From Methylotenera sp. (GTDB lineage Bacteria; Pseudomonadota; Gammaproteobacteria; Burkholderiales; Methylophilaceae): 64,000 nucleotides of DNA. The DNA lies in the NCBI GenBank assembly GCA_020622105.1, contig JAHRYP010000003.1:1923-65922 (forward strand), read 5' to 3'. This document shows positions 48,341-57,338 of this stretch, one piece after another. The number at the start of each line of letters is the position of its first letter. Within the stretch, counting starts at the first letter, position 1. A program made the position numbers and the translations under genes. The notes beneath the pieces were generated by a model. It was not told the origin of the DNA. It searched no databases and saw nothing but the letters and a program-made list of their open reading frames with translations.

Positions 48341-49651
48341 ATGGTTCCTCACCTGACAACAGCACTGAACGGCCCCTTGTTAAGCCTAGAAAAAAGTATG
48401 CTAGATGCCATGCCAAAAATCGAACACTGGTTCCGTTCACAATGGCTGGAATATGCGGCACCGTTTTATGCTTCGGTCGATTTACGCAACTCTGGCTTTA
48501 AACTGGCGCCGGTAGATACTAATCTGTTCCCGGGCGGCTTTAACAACCTCAACCCGGATTTTCTGCACCTGAGCGTACAAGCAGCCATGGTAGCGGTAGA
48601 GAAAGTTTGCCCAGAAGCGCACCGCCTGCTGATTATTCCGGAGAACCACACCCGTAATGGCTACTATTTGCGCAATGTAGTCGAGCTCGCCAATATCCTG
48701 AAACAGGCGGGCATGAATATCCGCGTTGGCTCCATTTCACCAGAAATTACAGTGCCTACCAAGTTTGAAACACCGGGCGGGCAAACGCTGCTGCTGGAAC
48801 CGGTAGTGCGCGTTGGCAATCGCCTCACATTAGCGCAATCCAGCATTGATGGCGTCACACTGGAAGCATTTGATAGCTGTGCTATTTTATTGAATAACGA
48901 CTTATCCGGCGGTATTCCGGAAATTCTGGAAAACCTGGAGCAGGATCTGATTCCGCCACTTTATGCCGGCTGGAGCACACGCCGCAAATCCCAGCATTTT
49001 TCAGCTTATAACCGTGTGGCAAGTGAATTCGCACAACTGATCGGTATTGATGAATGGCTACTTAATCCATACTTTGAGACCTGTGGTGAAATAGATTTTA
49101 ACGCGCGGACCGGTGAAGAATGCCTTGCGGCTAAAGTAGAGCAATTGCTGGAAAAAATTAAGCTGAAATACGCAGAGTACGGCGTGACACAGGAACCATT
49201 TGTGATTGTTAAGGCCGACGCCGGCACCTATGGCATGGGCATCATGACGGTTAAATCACCGGAAGATGTGCGCGGCCTTAACCGCAAAGCCCGCAATAAA
49301 ATGTCAGTCGTGAAAGAAGGCCTGGAAGTTTCTGAAGTTATTATTCAGGAAGGCGTATACACATTTGAGAGCATCAACGATGCTGTTGCCGAACCTGTCG
49401 TCTACATGATGGACCACTTTGTGATCGGTGGCTTTTACCGCGTGCATACCGGCCGTGGCGTAGATGAAAACCTGAATGCCCCGGGTTCGCATTTTGTACC
49501 ACTGGCGTTTGAAAAACCCTGTACCCTGCCTGACTGCGCAGGCGCACCGGATGCCCCACCTAACCGCTTCTATGCCTATGGTGTGGTTGCGCGGCTGGCA
49601 CTGCTGGCCGCGGCAATTGAACTGCAGGAACAGAACCCGCTTAATCAATAA
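48341..49651 (+). CDS. gshA: Glutamate-cysteine ligase (proteobacterial/acidithiobacilli type)
   Basis: 436 aa from the ATG at 48341, six bases after an AAAGAG box; a TTG at 48326 is in frame upstream. It forms gamma-glutamylcysteine, the first step of glutathione synthesis. It is unlike the E. coli enzyme and belongs to the rarer family first found in Acidithiobacillus. It is recognisable by FRSQWLEYAAPFYASVDL, FKLAPVDTNLFPGGFNNL and ADAGTYGMGIMTVK. gshB follows 20 bp downstream, which supports the call. Confidence 0.93.
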   Translation: MVPHLTTALNGPLLSLEKSMLDAMPKIEHWFRSQWLEYAAPFYASVDLRNSGFKLAPVDTNLFPGGFNNLNPDFLHLSVQAAMVAVEKVCPEAHRLLIIPENHTRNGYYLRNVVELANILKQAGMNIRVGSISPEITVPTKFETPGGQTLLLEPVVRVGNRLTLAQSSIDGVTLEAFDSCAILLNNDLSGGIPEILENLEQDLIPPLYAGWSTRRKSQHFSAYNRVASEFAQLIGIDEWLLNPYFETCGEIDFNARTGEECLAAKVEQLLEKIKLKYAEYGVTQEPFVIVKADAGTYGMGIMTVKSPEDVRGLNRKARNKMSVVKEGLEVSEVIIQEGVYTFESINDAVAEPVVYMMDHFVIGGFYRVHTGRGVDENLNAPGSHFVPLAFEKPCTLPDCAGAPDAPPNRFYAYGVVARLALLAAAIELQEQNPLNQ

Positions 49652-49671
49652 CAACTGGCTTACTACACCCT

Positions 49672-50607
49672 ATGAAACTCGTATTTATACTGGATCCGCT
49701 GCCAAGCCTGAAAATCTACAAAGATACGAGCATGGCCATGATGCGCGAGGCTAGTCAACGCGGCCACAAGCTGTTTGTGAGCATGCAGCATGATCTTTTT
49801 CTGCGTGGCAGCGAGGCCAGAATCAATACGCAGTCTTTTGAATTTAGTGCTGATGGTTATGAGTTAAGCTTGACTGCCGAGAATAGTCCGGCAGACTTCG
49901 ACGCTATCATCATGCGTAAAGACCCGCCGTTTGATAACGAATACCTTTACAGCACTTATCTGCTTGAAATAGCTGCCGGTCAAGGTGCCAAGGTTTTTAA
50001 TAACCCGGCTGCCATTCGCGGCTGGAATGAAAAGTTATCGGTAGCGCGCTTTCCACAATTCGCACCTGAGTTTCTGGTCACAGCCAGCAATGCACTGATT
50101 CGTGATTTTTTAAACACGCATCAGGATATTGTCGTAAAGCCACTGGATGGCATGGGTGGCAGCAGTATTTTCAGGCTGACATTGAGCGACCCCAATATCA
50201 GCGTGATTCTGGAAACCATCACCGAGCACGGCACGCGCACTATCATGGCACAACGTTACCTGCCGGAAATTCTGCAAGGTGATAAACGTATCATCGTGAT
50301 TAATGGTGAACCATTACCCTATGCTTTGGCACGTATACCGCTTGCCGGCGAAACACGCGGTAATCTGGCAGCAGGAGGCACCGGCGTACCCCAGCCGTTG
50401 AGCAGCCGTGATTATGAGATCGCTGCGACTGTAGGCAAAACACTCAAGCAGGAAGGCCTGTTTCTGGTAGGTCTGGATGTGATCGGTGATCATTTAACCG
50501 AGATCAATGTTACCAGCCCTACCGGCATGGTTGAAATTGCCGCACAAACTGACTGTAATCCGGCATGCGTGATGCTGGATGCACTAGAACAGCATCTTGC
50601 ACAATAA
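49672..50607 (+). CDS. gshB: Glutathione synthetase
   Basis: 311 aa, an ATP-grasp enzyme adding glycine to gamma-glutamylcysteine. The N-terminus MKLVFILDPLPSLKIYKDTS is typical. Other signatures are MRKDPPFDNEYLYSTYLLE, VVKPLDGMGGSSIFRL (ATP site), DKRIIVINGEPLPYALARIP and LDVIGDHLTEINVTSPTGM (metal-binding Glu/Asn). It follows gshA, and apbE begins 12 bp after its stop, so a longer operon is likely. Confidence 0.97.
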   Translation: MKLVFILDPLPSLKIYKDTSMAMMREASQRGHKLFVSMQHDLFLRGSEARINTQSFEFSADGYELSLTAENSPADFDAIIMRKDPPFDNEYLYSTYLLEIAAGQGAKVFNNPAAIRGWNEKLSVARFPQFAPEFLVTASNALIRDFLNTHQDIVVKPLDGMGGSSIFRLTLSDPNISVILETITEHGTRTIMAQRYLPEILQGDKRIIVINGEPLPYALARIPLAGETRGNLAAGGTGVPQPLSSRDYEIAATVGKTLKQEGLFLVGLDVIGDHLTEINVTSPTGMVEIAAQTDCNPACVMLDALEQHLAQ

Positions 50608-50619
50608 CGGCTCTGACAA

Positions 50620-51711
50620 ATGCGTAAATGGCCTATCAGCCTGATTGCTATTGCCATATTTGCTATGGCAATAGCGGGTATAAGCGCTCTCAAGCAAGAG
50701 CCGCTTTATCATACACAGAGTTACGTATTCGGCACGCTGGTCGATATCAGTATTTACGGTGAACCGGAAGAGCGTGCAAAACAGCTAGCTAATCAGGTAT
50801 TGCAGGATTTCCAGAATCTACACAACCAGTTGCATGCATGGAAACCCGCCAGCAGCAATCAACCCAGCGAGCTTGGCACACTCAATACAGCCTTTGCCAA
50901 CGGCAACAAACCAATCAACATCAGTCCGCAACTTGCTACTATGCTGATCGATGCAACAGATTTATCTGTGAAGTCACAAGGCTTGTTCAACCCCGCCATC
51001 GGTCATTTAGTCAGCAGCTGGGGCTTTCAACGCGATGAATTCACTGCGGTGAACATTGATGATGCAAAAATTCAAGCGCTGGTCAAAGCCAACCCGCGTA
51101 TGACCGACATTGTAGTAAAAGACAACACTGCCTACAGTACCAACCCCAATGTAAAACTGGATCTGGGTGGTTATGCTAAAGGTTATGCGCTGGATAAAGC
51201 TGCTGAATATTTACGCAATCAGCAGGTTAAAAATGCACTGGTCAACATCGGCGGCAATATCATTGCCCTCGGCCAGCATGGTAACCAGCCATGGCGCGTT
51301 GGCATACAGCACCCGCGCAAACCTGCCGCGATTGCCGCACTCGATTTAGCCGATGGCTGGGCAGTCGGCACCTCGGGCGATTATCAACGCTACTTCACAC
51401 TCAATGGTAAACGCTACTGCCATATAATCGACCCAAACAGTGGTTACCCGGTACAGCATACTCAATCCGTCACGGTACTGATTCCGCCACAGAAAAATGC
51501 AGGCGTACTCTCGGATGTGGCATCAAAACCTATCTTTATTGCAGTTGCTGAAGATAAAGCGAGAACTGCAGCTATGCTTGACATACAATACTTCATGGTC
51601 ATAGACCAGCAATCCAATATTGTTGTCAGCAACGCATTGGCGCAAAAACTAGAATGGTTAGATCCGGAAGTGAAAAAGAACAGCCATGTTAAGCTTGTTA
51701 CGCTCCCCTAA
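50620..51711 (+). CDS. apbE: FAD:protein FMN transferase ApbE
   Basis: 363 aa. An N-terminal hydrophobic segment (residues 6-23, no lipobox) would anchor or export it to the periplasmic side. It attaches FMN covalently to Thr/Ser of flavoproteins such as NqrB/C and RnfG/D. Visible motifs are TQSYVFGTLVDISIYG, KLDLGGYAKGYALDKAAEY, NIGGN, VGTSGDYQRYF and YCHIIDPNSGYPVQ. At the late metal site (about residue 300) the Asp is kept in LSDVASKP, but the usual Thr four residues on is Lys. No obvious target flavoprotein is nearby. Its end overlaps the next gene by 26 bp. Confidence 0.93.
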   Translation: MRKWPISLIAIAIFAMAIAGISALKQEPLYHTQSYVFGTLVDISIYGEPEERAKQLANQVLQDFQNLHNQLHAWKPASSNQPSELGTLNTAFANGNKPINISPQLATMLIDATDLSVKSQGLFNPAIGHLVSSWGFQRDEFTAVNIDDAKIQALVKANPRMTDIVVKDNTAYSTNPNVKLDLGGYAKGYALDKAAEYLRNQQVKNALVNIGGNIIALGQHGNQPWRVGIQHPRKPAAIAALDLADGWAVGTSGDYQRYFTLNGKRYCHIIDPNSGYPVQHTQSVTVLIPPQKNAGVLSDVASKPIFIAVAEDKARTAAMLDIQYFMVIDQQSNIVVSNALAQKLEWLDPEVKKNSHVKLVTLP

Positions 51712-52084
51712 ACCAACTTTCAAACATATGCTGATTGGTGACTGGCTCACCATTATCTTCAGTGTAATGCTAACTGTCTACCTGTTCCAAACCTTATGGT
51801 CGCATGAGCACGCGTCTAAAGTGCAGATTCGCATAGGCGACAAAGTATATGCTGCCTACGACCTTAATCAACAGCGAGACATTAAGGTTCACGGCGCTAT
51901 CGGCGACGCAGTCATTCACATTAGCCAAGGTAAAGTACGATTTTCCAAATCGCCGTGTCATAATCAGTATTGCGTACATCAAGGCTGGCTGACGCGTAGC
52001 GGGCAAGCTGCAATCTGCTTACCTAACCAGATCAGTCTGGAACTGATTGGCGAACAGAAGCCTTATGATTCACTTAATTATTAA
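51686..52084 (+). CDS. NusG domain II-containing membrane-anchored protein
   Basis: 132 aa. One membrane helix (about residues 16-38) is followed by a small beta domain of the NusG-II family, exposed to the periplasm. Three cysteines are conserved in this family as I remember it: Cys91 and Cys96 in SPCHNQYCVHQGW and Cys111 in AAICLPNQ. The pattern suggests disulfide or metal chemistry, but no activity is known. It overlaps apbE and is followed 17 bp later by a Gx transporter gene, a trio seen in other bacteria next to flavin-based electron transfer genes (from memory). Confidence 0.85.
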   Translation: MLSLLRSPKPTFKHMLIGDWLTIIFSVMLTVYLFQTLWSHEHASKVQIRIGDKVYAAYDLNQQRDIKVHGAIGDAVIHISQGKVRFSKSPCHNQYCVHQGWLTRSGQAAICLPNQISLELIGEQKPYDSLNY

Positions 52085-52100
52085 GCTGATTTAATCACAG

Positions 52101-52640
52101 ATGCAAATTCAAACCACTATTGACGACCACCGCATTGCAAAACTGGCAGCTTTTGCCATTGCCCTGCACATGGTGGAGGCTGTAATTCCGTCGCCGCTGC
52201 CCGGAGTCAAACCTGGCATAGCCAATATTGTCACACTGTATGTACTGCTGCAATATGACTTTGCGACTGCAGCCTGGGTCAGTATTTTGCGTGTATTCGC
52301 CAGTAGTCTGCTGCTAGGGCAGTTTATGTCGCCGACATTTGCACTGAGTTTAAGCGGCGCACTACTCAGCCTGGGCACGCTATGGGCAGCACAGCACTTA
52401 CCTAAACGATATTTCAGTGCTATTACTTTAAGTATCCTTGCTGCATTCGCACATATTGCAGGGCAGTTGATCGTGGTGCGTTTATGGTTGATTCCGCATG
52501 CCAGCGTTAGCTACCTGATACCAATCTTTGCAACGGCTGCATTGTTCTTTGGTCTTATTAATGGCCTGATTACCGCAAAACTCCTCTACAATAAGACTCA
52601 GTTATTAGAATCCGATAAGACAGAGCACGGCTCTACTTAA
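52101..52640 (+). CDS. Gx transporter family protein (heptaprenyl diphosphate synthase component I family)
   Basis: 179 aa with five or six hydrophobic segments. The motif IPSPLPGVKPGIANIVTLY near residue 30 identifies the Gx/HepI membrane family, which is related in fold to ECF substrate-binding units. Despite the family's name, prenyl synthase activity is not indicated. Two basic/acidic end segments face the cytoplasm. It follows the NusG-II protein and precedes the second DUF3108 gene by 3 bp, so all are likely co-transcribed from gshA or apbE. Transported substrate, if any, unknown. Confidence 0.85.
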   Translation: MQIQTTIDDHRIAKLAAFAIALHMVEAVIPSPLPGVKPGIANIVTLYVLLQYDFATAAWVSILRVFASSLLLGQFMSPTFALSLSGALLSLGTLWAAQHLPKRYFSAITLSILAAFAHIAGQLIVVRLWLIPHASVSYLIPIFATAALFFGLINGLITAKLLYNKTQLLESDKTEHGST

Positions 52641-52642
52641 AT

Positions 52643-53767
52643 ATGCAGCCACAGCACCCCGTTTCTAAAGCGCTTAGCCGCCTGAAATTGCAATTTGTGC
52701 GACACAAGCTGCTATTGTTTACTCTAATTGGCTCCATACTTCTACATACTGTGTTTTTTAGTGGACTTTCTATCTCCCTGCCGCAGATCGTGGAAGACCT
52801 GCAAACACTCGACATGCATTTAGTTCAAAAACAAGAAGTGCAGGATAATATACAAGCACTGGATAACAATAATGAAGCAGTAAACGATCACAAAGCACCT
52901 AAAAATGAATCTGTAGCAGCACGTGAGGCAACTCCCGAGTCGACAGAACTTGCAGACTCAACGGAAGATGTATCGGTGATCCGGTCTGCAAATATTGATC
53001 AATCTCCTAACATCAGCCAATCTGCAAATGTAGATCCATCCGGAACCGAATTAGCAAATACCATAGAAGACATTAGTGAAACTGTAGAAAATAATTCAAC
53101 GCAAACAGAGCCTGAAAAAACTGTATATAGCCATGTAGAAACGGAGTTTGAGGTCATGCGCGGAGTCAATACATCGGCTGCAGGTGTCACAAAGATTATT
53201 TTTAATATTGATGAAAATAAACGCTATTCGATTATCAGCACTACAGAAGCTAAAGGTCTGGTATCTCTATTCTTCGGTGACCTCATTCAAAAGAGTGAAG
53301 GTAATGTCACTGAAAATGGCTTGAAGCCTGACTTTTACTCTTATCAATACGGTAACGACGAAAAAAAGTCGCAAACTGCAAATTTCAACTGGAGTAATGG
53401 TGTTCTGCACATGCATACCTACAAAGGCGGAAGCACTGCCAATCTGGTTGCAGGTACACAAGATTTTTTAAGCTTTATGTATCAGTTTATGTTCGCACCA
53501 GCATTGGAAACAATGCAGATCACCATGACCAACGGCAAACGGCTACGCACTTATATCTATAGCTTTGAAGGTGAAGAAACCATTAGCACCAAACTAGGCG
53601 AATTAAAAACCATTCACCTGCTGAAGGGCAGCAGCGATGAAGATAAAACCGAAATCTGGCTTGCTGTTGACTATCAATACCTACCGGTTAAGATCCGTAA
53701 AACGGAGAAAGATGGTACCGTGATCGAGCAGATCGTAGCGAATATTCGCACTGGAATACCAAATTAA
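52643..53767 (+). CDS. DUF3108 protein with TonB-like N-terminal anchor and acidic linker
   Basis: 374 aa. Residues about 22-47 form a signal anchor (LLLFTLIGSILLHTVFF) followed by LDMHLVQK, similar to the beginning of TonB proteins. Residues about 70-165 are an Asp/Glu/Asn/Ser-rich linker with internal similarity (STELADSTEDVS, GTELANTIEDIS; ANIDQSPNISQSANVD). Residues about 168-374 are a DUF3108 domain, paralogous to the one at 7827-8552 (AGTQDFLSFMYQFMFAP, IWLAVDYQYLPVKI). Function unknown. A TonB-like anchor and a periplasmic beta domain suggest a role reaching across the periplasm (inference). Confidence 0.85.
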   Translation: MQPQHPVSKALSRLKLQFVRHKLLLFTLIGSILLHTVFFSGLSISLPQIVEDLQTLDMHLVQKQEVQDNIQALDNNNEAVNDHKAPKNESVAAREATPESTELADSTEDVSVIRSANIDQSPNISQSANVDPSGTELANTIEDISETVENNSTQTEPEKTVYSHVETEFEVMRGVNTSAAGVTKIIFNIDENKRYSIISTTEAKGLVSLFFGDLIQKSEGNVTENGLKPDFYSYQYGNDEKKSQTANFNWSNGVLHMHTYKGGSTANLVAGTQDFLSFMYQFMFAPALETMQITMTNGKRLRTYIYSFEGEETISTKLGELKTIHLLKGSSDEDKTEIWLAVDYQYLPVKIRKTEKDGTVIEQIVANIRTGIPN

Positions 53768-53832
53768 ATAACCTTATGTCAATTCTTGATGCCACTCAAA
53801 ATGAGAATTAGTCTTCATGAGTCAAATTAAAA

Positions 53833-53860
53833 AGGGTACTTCACGATGTGAAAGTACCCT
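53833..53860 (-). terminator. intrinsic terminator of the pilus operon
   Basis: AGGGTACTT (53833-53841) pairs with AAGTACCCT (53852-53860), and the stem continues with CAC/GTG. On the minus strand it is followed by TTTTTAATT. It lies 18 bp after the pilY1 stop. On the plus strand there is no T-run, although it may also slow transcription arriving from the DUF3108 gene. Confidence 0.88.
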
Positions 53861-53877
53861 AAAAATTAGACTACAGT

Positions 53878-56800
53878 TTACTTATCGCCTGAAGATTTCC
53901 AATATTTCATTTTACGCTTTGATTTAATCAAAGGTTTTACTTTTTGCGGACTATATTGGGAGTCTTTTGCTGTCACATTTCCTGACCCTCCACCTACACC
54001 TGCACCAGTTTTCTTTGGTGCAGCAATAACTACTGTAGTGGTTTTACCATCAACTGGCACTGTAGCCAGCACTGGCGATACTGGCAAGCCGCCGCCCAAG
54101 AATATTGATGAGCGATTACCTCCACAGGATCCATCTACACCAATAGCACCAGAACCATTAAATAAATTCACCCAGTAGCCACGCGCTTCACCCAATGCGG
54201 TACTACAACTACCGTCTGTAGCCGGAACAGGCCTATTAGTACCAAAGGTAACCAAACCACCCACTATTAGCGCCGAGCCAACTGACTGCTCGCCTCTGCC
54301 GTTCTGACTCAAATTCATAAACCAGCCTTTTCTGGCCGAGCTAGGCAATACCTTTTCTGCATCGCAGCCAGTTGACGTGGTGTAATCAAACATTGTGGCA
54401 TTATCATCCAGATTATATGAAGCTACGTCATTGATATCATCCATAAACACATAGAAACGATTGATAACATTTGTATATGGATAGTCGCTCAACAACGGAC
54501 GCTCACGATCACCTGAGCCAATTGCCAGATATACTTTTCCTCCGCTCGCCTGCAAAAGTGCAGGTGGGTGAAGAAACTTACGGCCTCCACCGTTGGTGAA
54601 TGCAACTTTAGCACTGCTCCACTCCCCCTGAGCTAATGAAGCCTTCGTACTTGGATTAATAAAATTGATACGGTAAATATTACCGCCGGTATCTGCCGCA
54701 TAGGCAAAGTCAACATTACTGTCATTATCAACATCAATCAAAGCCACATCAGCGGCAACACTGCGAGTAGTGTCAAATTTCTTGATTACAGCGCCACTCA
54801 ATGCATCAATTATATATACTCCTCGACCTTTAGCGCCGCCGCATCCAGGTGTAGGTGTTTTTTCATCCTCACATTTATCGTAACCGCCACCCACAACTAA
54901 TATTGGTGTCGTTGTTGAGTAGCCTTTAATAAATCCAACATTGGGTGTTGACCAAGTCTGCCCCATTTCCTCAACACCACCAATACAGTCAGAATCATTC
55001 TCCAGATTTGGGCAGCCAATTTTCCACTTGATATCAGGTTTATCTGTTTTGCCGTTGCTCACATCAAGGGCATAGATCATTCTGCCACCACGACGCATCG
55101 TAGGATAAATCACGACACTAGAGTTATCAGCATTCTGATATACACCCATCGTACCATCCCAGAAATAATCTTTAGGTGTAGGTGTAGGTGTTAATGTTGT
55201 AGACAGATGCGGGTAGTTAATCTTGGGCTCGTTATCCTGTAATCTATTCAGACGAGAATTAAATTCATAAGGCAGGAACGCCCAATTTTCCTTACCAGTA
55301 GCAGCGTCTACCGCTCTTAACATACCATCATTGGCACCGTAATACACCACTACATTGCCACTACCGTAATTGATTGGCAGCGGGCGCGAATGTACAACGT
55401 CACCATGTATCGTTGCGCGCGTTTCCTTGTCACCGATGGCATTCTCTTTAGCATAGCCAATAGATTTATCACTGCCGACGTCATAGCCTAGCACCCATTC
55501 TTTCAAGTTTGGCGCTGTTGTCGGTAGCGTGGATAACGTATCAAGCAATACTGGCGTTATTGACGCTACACTTGTCGTTGCGTAAATTTTACGGTTTACT
55601 TTCCAGGTTGGAGTAGTATCCGTTCCAGTTGGGCTATTACCTTTACGAATGACCTCAGCAACTGAACCAGCTTCAACGCGTGGACCATCTGGCAGATCAG
55701 AATACTTTCCAACCCCATCATTTGCACAAATATTCAACGTGCTTGGGGGAACAGCATAGTTCTTCCAGTAATCACCTGAATCAGAAGTCCAGAAGCTAGC
55801 TGCACAATCCTTAATAAAACCGGTTTGAGTATTTACTGCAAGATTTTTATCTGCGTCACCAAGCTCGATATTACCCGCATCATCAACCAACTGGTAACGT
55901 TTAAGGTTGCCATACCAACGTGGTTTAGCAGCCGAATCCGGGCGGAACATTGCAATAAACACCTGATTCTCATTTTGCGTACGGTTAGTCGCGTTCACCG
56001 GTAAGCTGGCAGATGCAAATGTGGAGTTAACGGAAGTAATTTCGGCGAAAATCTCTTGCATTGCATTAAATATTTTGGTTTCATCTGTTGCGCTAAAATA
56101 TTGGCCGTTACCTAATTTTGCCATATTCCTAAGCAATGATGTCTGGTTAACGTTTGGTTGGTCTTTATACACATCTATCGTGTAGGTGTATACATTTTGC
56201 TGCCCGGTAGTATCACTAACATCGGTCTTAAACAGAAAATCGGTAAATTCATCTGCAAAACGATTAGCAGCATTTGCGGATGGTGTAGTGTATGTAGCGC
56301 TAACAGATGTACATTGTTGAATAACTCTCTTCTGTCCTTTGCAGCTATTATTAGTGCTACATTGATAGAGCACTGAGGCAGAATCACCTGGCTTAGCTGC
56401 CGCACAGGCTGTTGTATCCGCATAGCAAGTATTATTTAAGTCTGTAAAGGTGCCAGAGCAAAAGTAATTAGCAACAGGAAACTCAGCAAAGGTGGTTTGT
56501 GGGTTCTCAGCATCGTACAAGTATTTAAGTGCATTGCGCATATCCACATTAGAGCTTTCGCTTGCCGGGAATCCATTACCTATAAAAATAATATAGTTTT
56601 TGCCACAGGTTGTCTGTTTAGGCGGCTCGTATCTAATATTAAAGAGACTCTCATAGGCATCTGGATCGCGTTTAAGGGAACCATCCTTATTAATATCTAC
56701 ATCATTTGAACCCCAGAATCTTCTACTGAATATACGAATATCATTAAAATCCGGTGTAACAGCAGGCTTCATATTTTTTGTGGCATGGGCAACATCGGTG

Positions 56801-57324
56801 TAACCGCCGAAATACTTGAAAGCATCAAACAGTGCCGCTGAATACTGTACCGAGGACGACGCAGTCTCTGTATTAAAATTAGATATTATTTGATCAATGA
56901 CAGCAATGAACCTGGCTTTATTGTCTGCATTCATCTCTCTGATGGCAGAGCGTACATAACCTCCATCACGCGTAGCGTTGGAATTATTAAACATCATCAA
57001 GCCAACATTGACCTGCCCCACACCTGAAGCACCCGTTGGCAAGGAGTTGATTACTTTTCGCAGTGACTTCAGTTCGTAATACCCCTGCTTATTGCAATCA
57101 TTGCCGCAAGCCACCGGAGGTGCAGCATCTGTAGGCCACCCCTGGTTGGCAGCAGACCAGTTGGAGCTATTATCAAGGACGATCAGTACATTAGGGTTAT
57201 CGTTGCCACCAGAAGATTCGCCAATAAAAATATCAATATCTTCTGCATGTGCAGCAGACGCCAAGCCAGCTACACCAAGACAGATAGATAAGATAATAAA
57301 CAATGATCTGAAATATGTTTTCAT
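53878..57324 (-). CDS. pilY1: Type IV pilus tip adhesin/assembly protein PilY1
   Basis: 1148 aa from the ATG at 57324, which follows an AGGAA box; an upstream start at 57348 overlaps pilX and is unlikely. A signal peptide ends at AHA|ED. A von Willebrand factor A-like region begins with VLIVLDNSSNWS, a metal-site motif in which the last Ser of D-x-S-x-S is Asn. The C-terminal half is the PilY1 beta propeller (VVYYGANDGMLRAVDAATGK, MRRGGRMIYALDVSN). It has an EF-hand-like calcium loop DVDNDSNVD near residue 865. PilY1 caps the pilus with minor pilins and regulates retraction and adhesion. The basic tail KSKRKMKYWK is unusual. Confidence 0.95.
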   Translation of the reverse strand: MKTYFRSLFIILSICLGVAGLASAAHAEDIDIFIGESSGGNDNPNVLIVLDNSSNWSAANQGWPTDAAPPVACGNDCNKQGYYELKSLRKVINSLPTGASGVGQVNVGLMMFNNSNATRDGGYVRSAIREMNADNKARFIAVIDQIISNFNTETASSSVQYSAALFDAFKYFGGYTDVAHATKNMKPAVTPDFNDIRIFSRRFWGSNDVDINKDGSLKRDPDAYESLFNIRYEPPKQTTCGKNYIIFIGNGFPASESSNVDMRNALKYLYDAENPQTTFAEFPVANYFCSGTFTDLNNTCYADTTACAAAKPGDSASVLYQCSTNNSCKGQKRVIQQCTSVSATYTTPSANAANRFADEFTDFLFKTDVSDTTGQQNVYTYTIDVYKDQPNVNQTSLLRNMAKLGNGQYFSATDETKIFNAMQEIFAEITSVNSTFASASLPVNATNRTQNENQVFIAMFRPDSAAKPRWYGNLKRYQLVDDAGNIELGDADKNLAVNTQTGFIKDCAASFWTSDSGDYWKNYAVPPSTLNICANDGVGKYSDLPDGPRVEAGSVAEVIRKGNSPTGTDTTPTWKVNRKIYATTSVASITPVLLDTLSTLPTTAPNLKEWVLGYDVGSDKSIGYAKENAIGDKETRATIHGDVVHSRPLPINYGSGNVVVYYGANDGMLRAVDAATGKENWAFLPYEFNSRLNRLQDNEPKINYPHLSTTLTPTPTPKDYFWDGTMGVYQNADNSSVVIYPTMRRGGRMIYALDVSNGKTDKPDIKWKIGCPNLENDSDCIGGVEEMGQTWSTPNVGFIKGYSTTTPILVVGGGYDKCEDEKTPTPGCGGAKGRGVYIIDALSGAVIKKFDTTRSVAADVALIDVDNDSNVDFAYAADTGGNIYRINFINPSTKASLAQGEWSSAKVAFTNGGGRKFLHPPALLQASGGKVYLAIGSGDRERPLLSDYPYTNVINRFYVFMDDINDVASYNLDDNATMFDYTTSTGCDAEKVLPSSARKGWFMNLSQNGRGEQSVGSALIVGGLVTFGTNRPVPATDGSCSTALGEARGYWVNLFNGSGAIGVDGSCGGNRSSIFLGGGLPVSPVLATVPVDGKTTTVVIAAPKKTGAGVGGGSGNVTAKDSQYSPQKVKPLIKSKRKMKYWKSSGDK

Positions 57325-57338
57325 AAAAATTCCTGATA

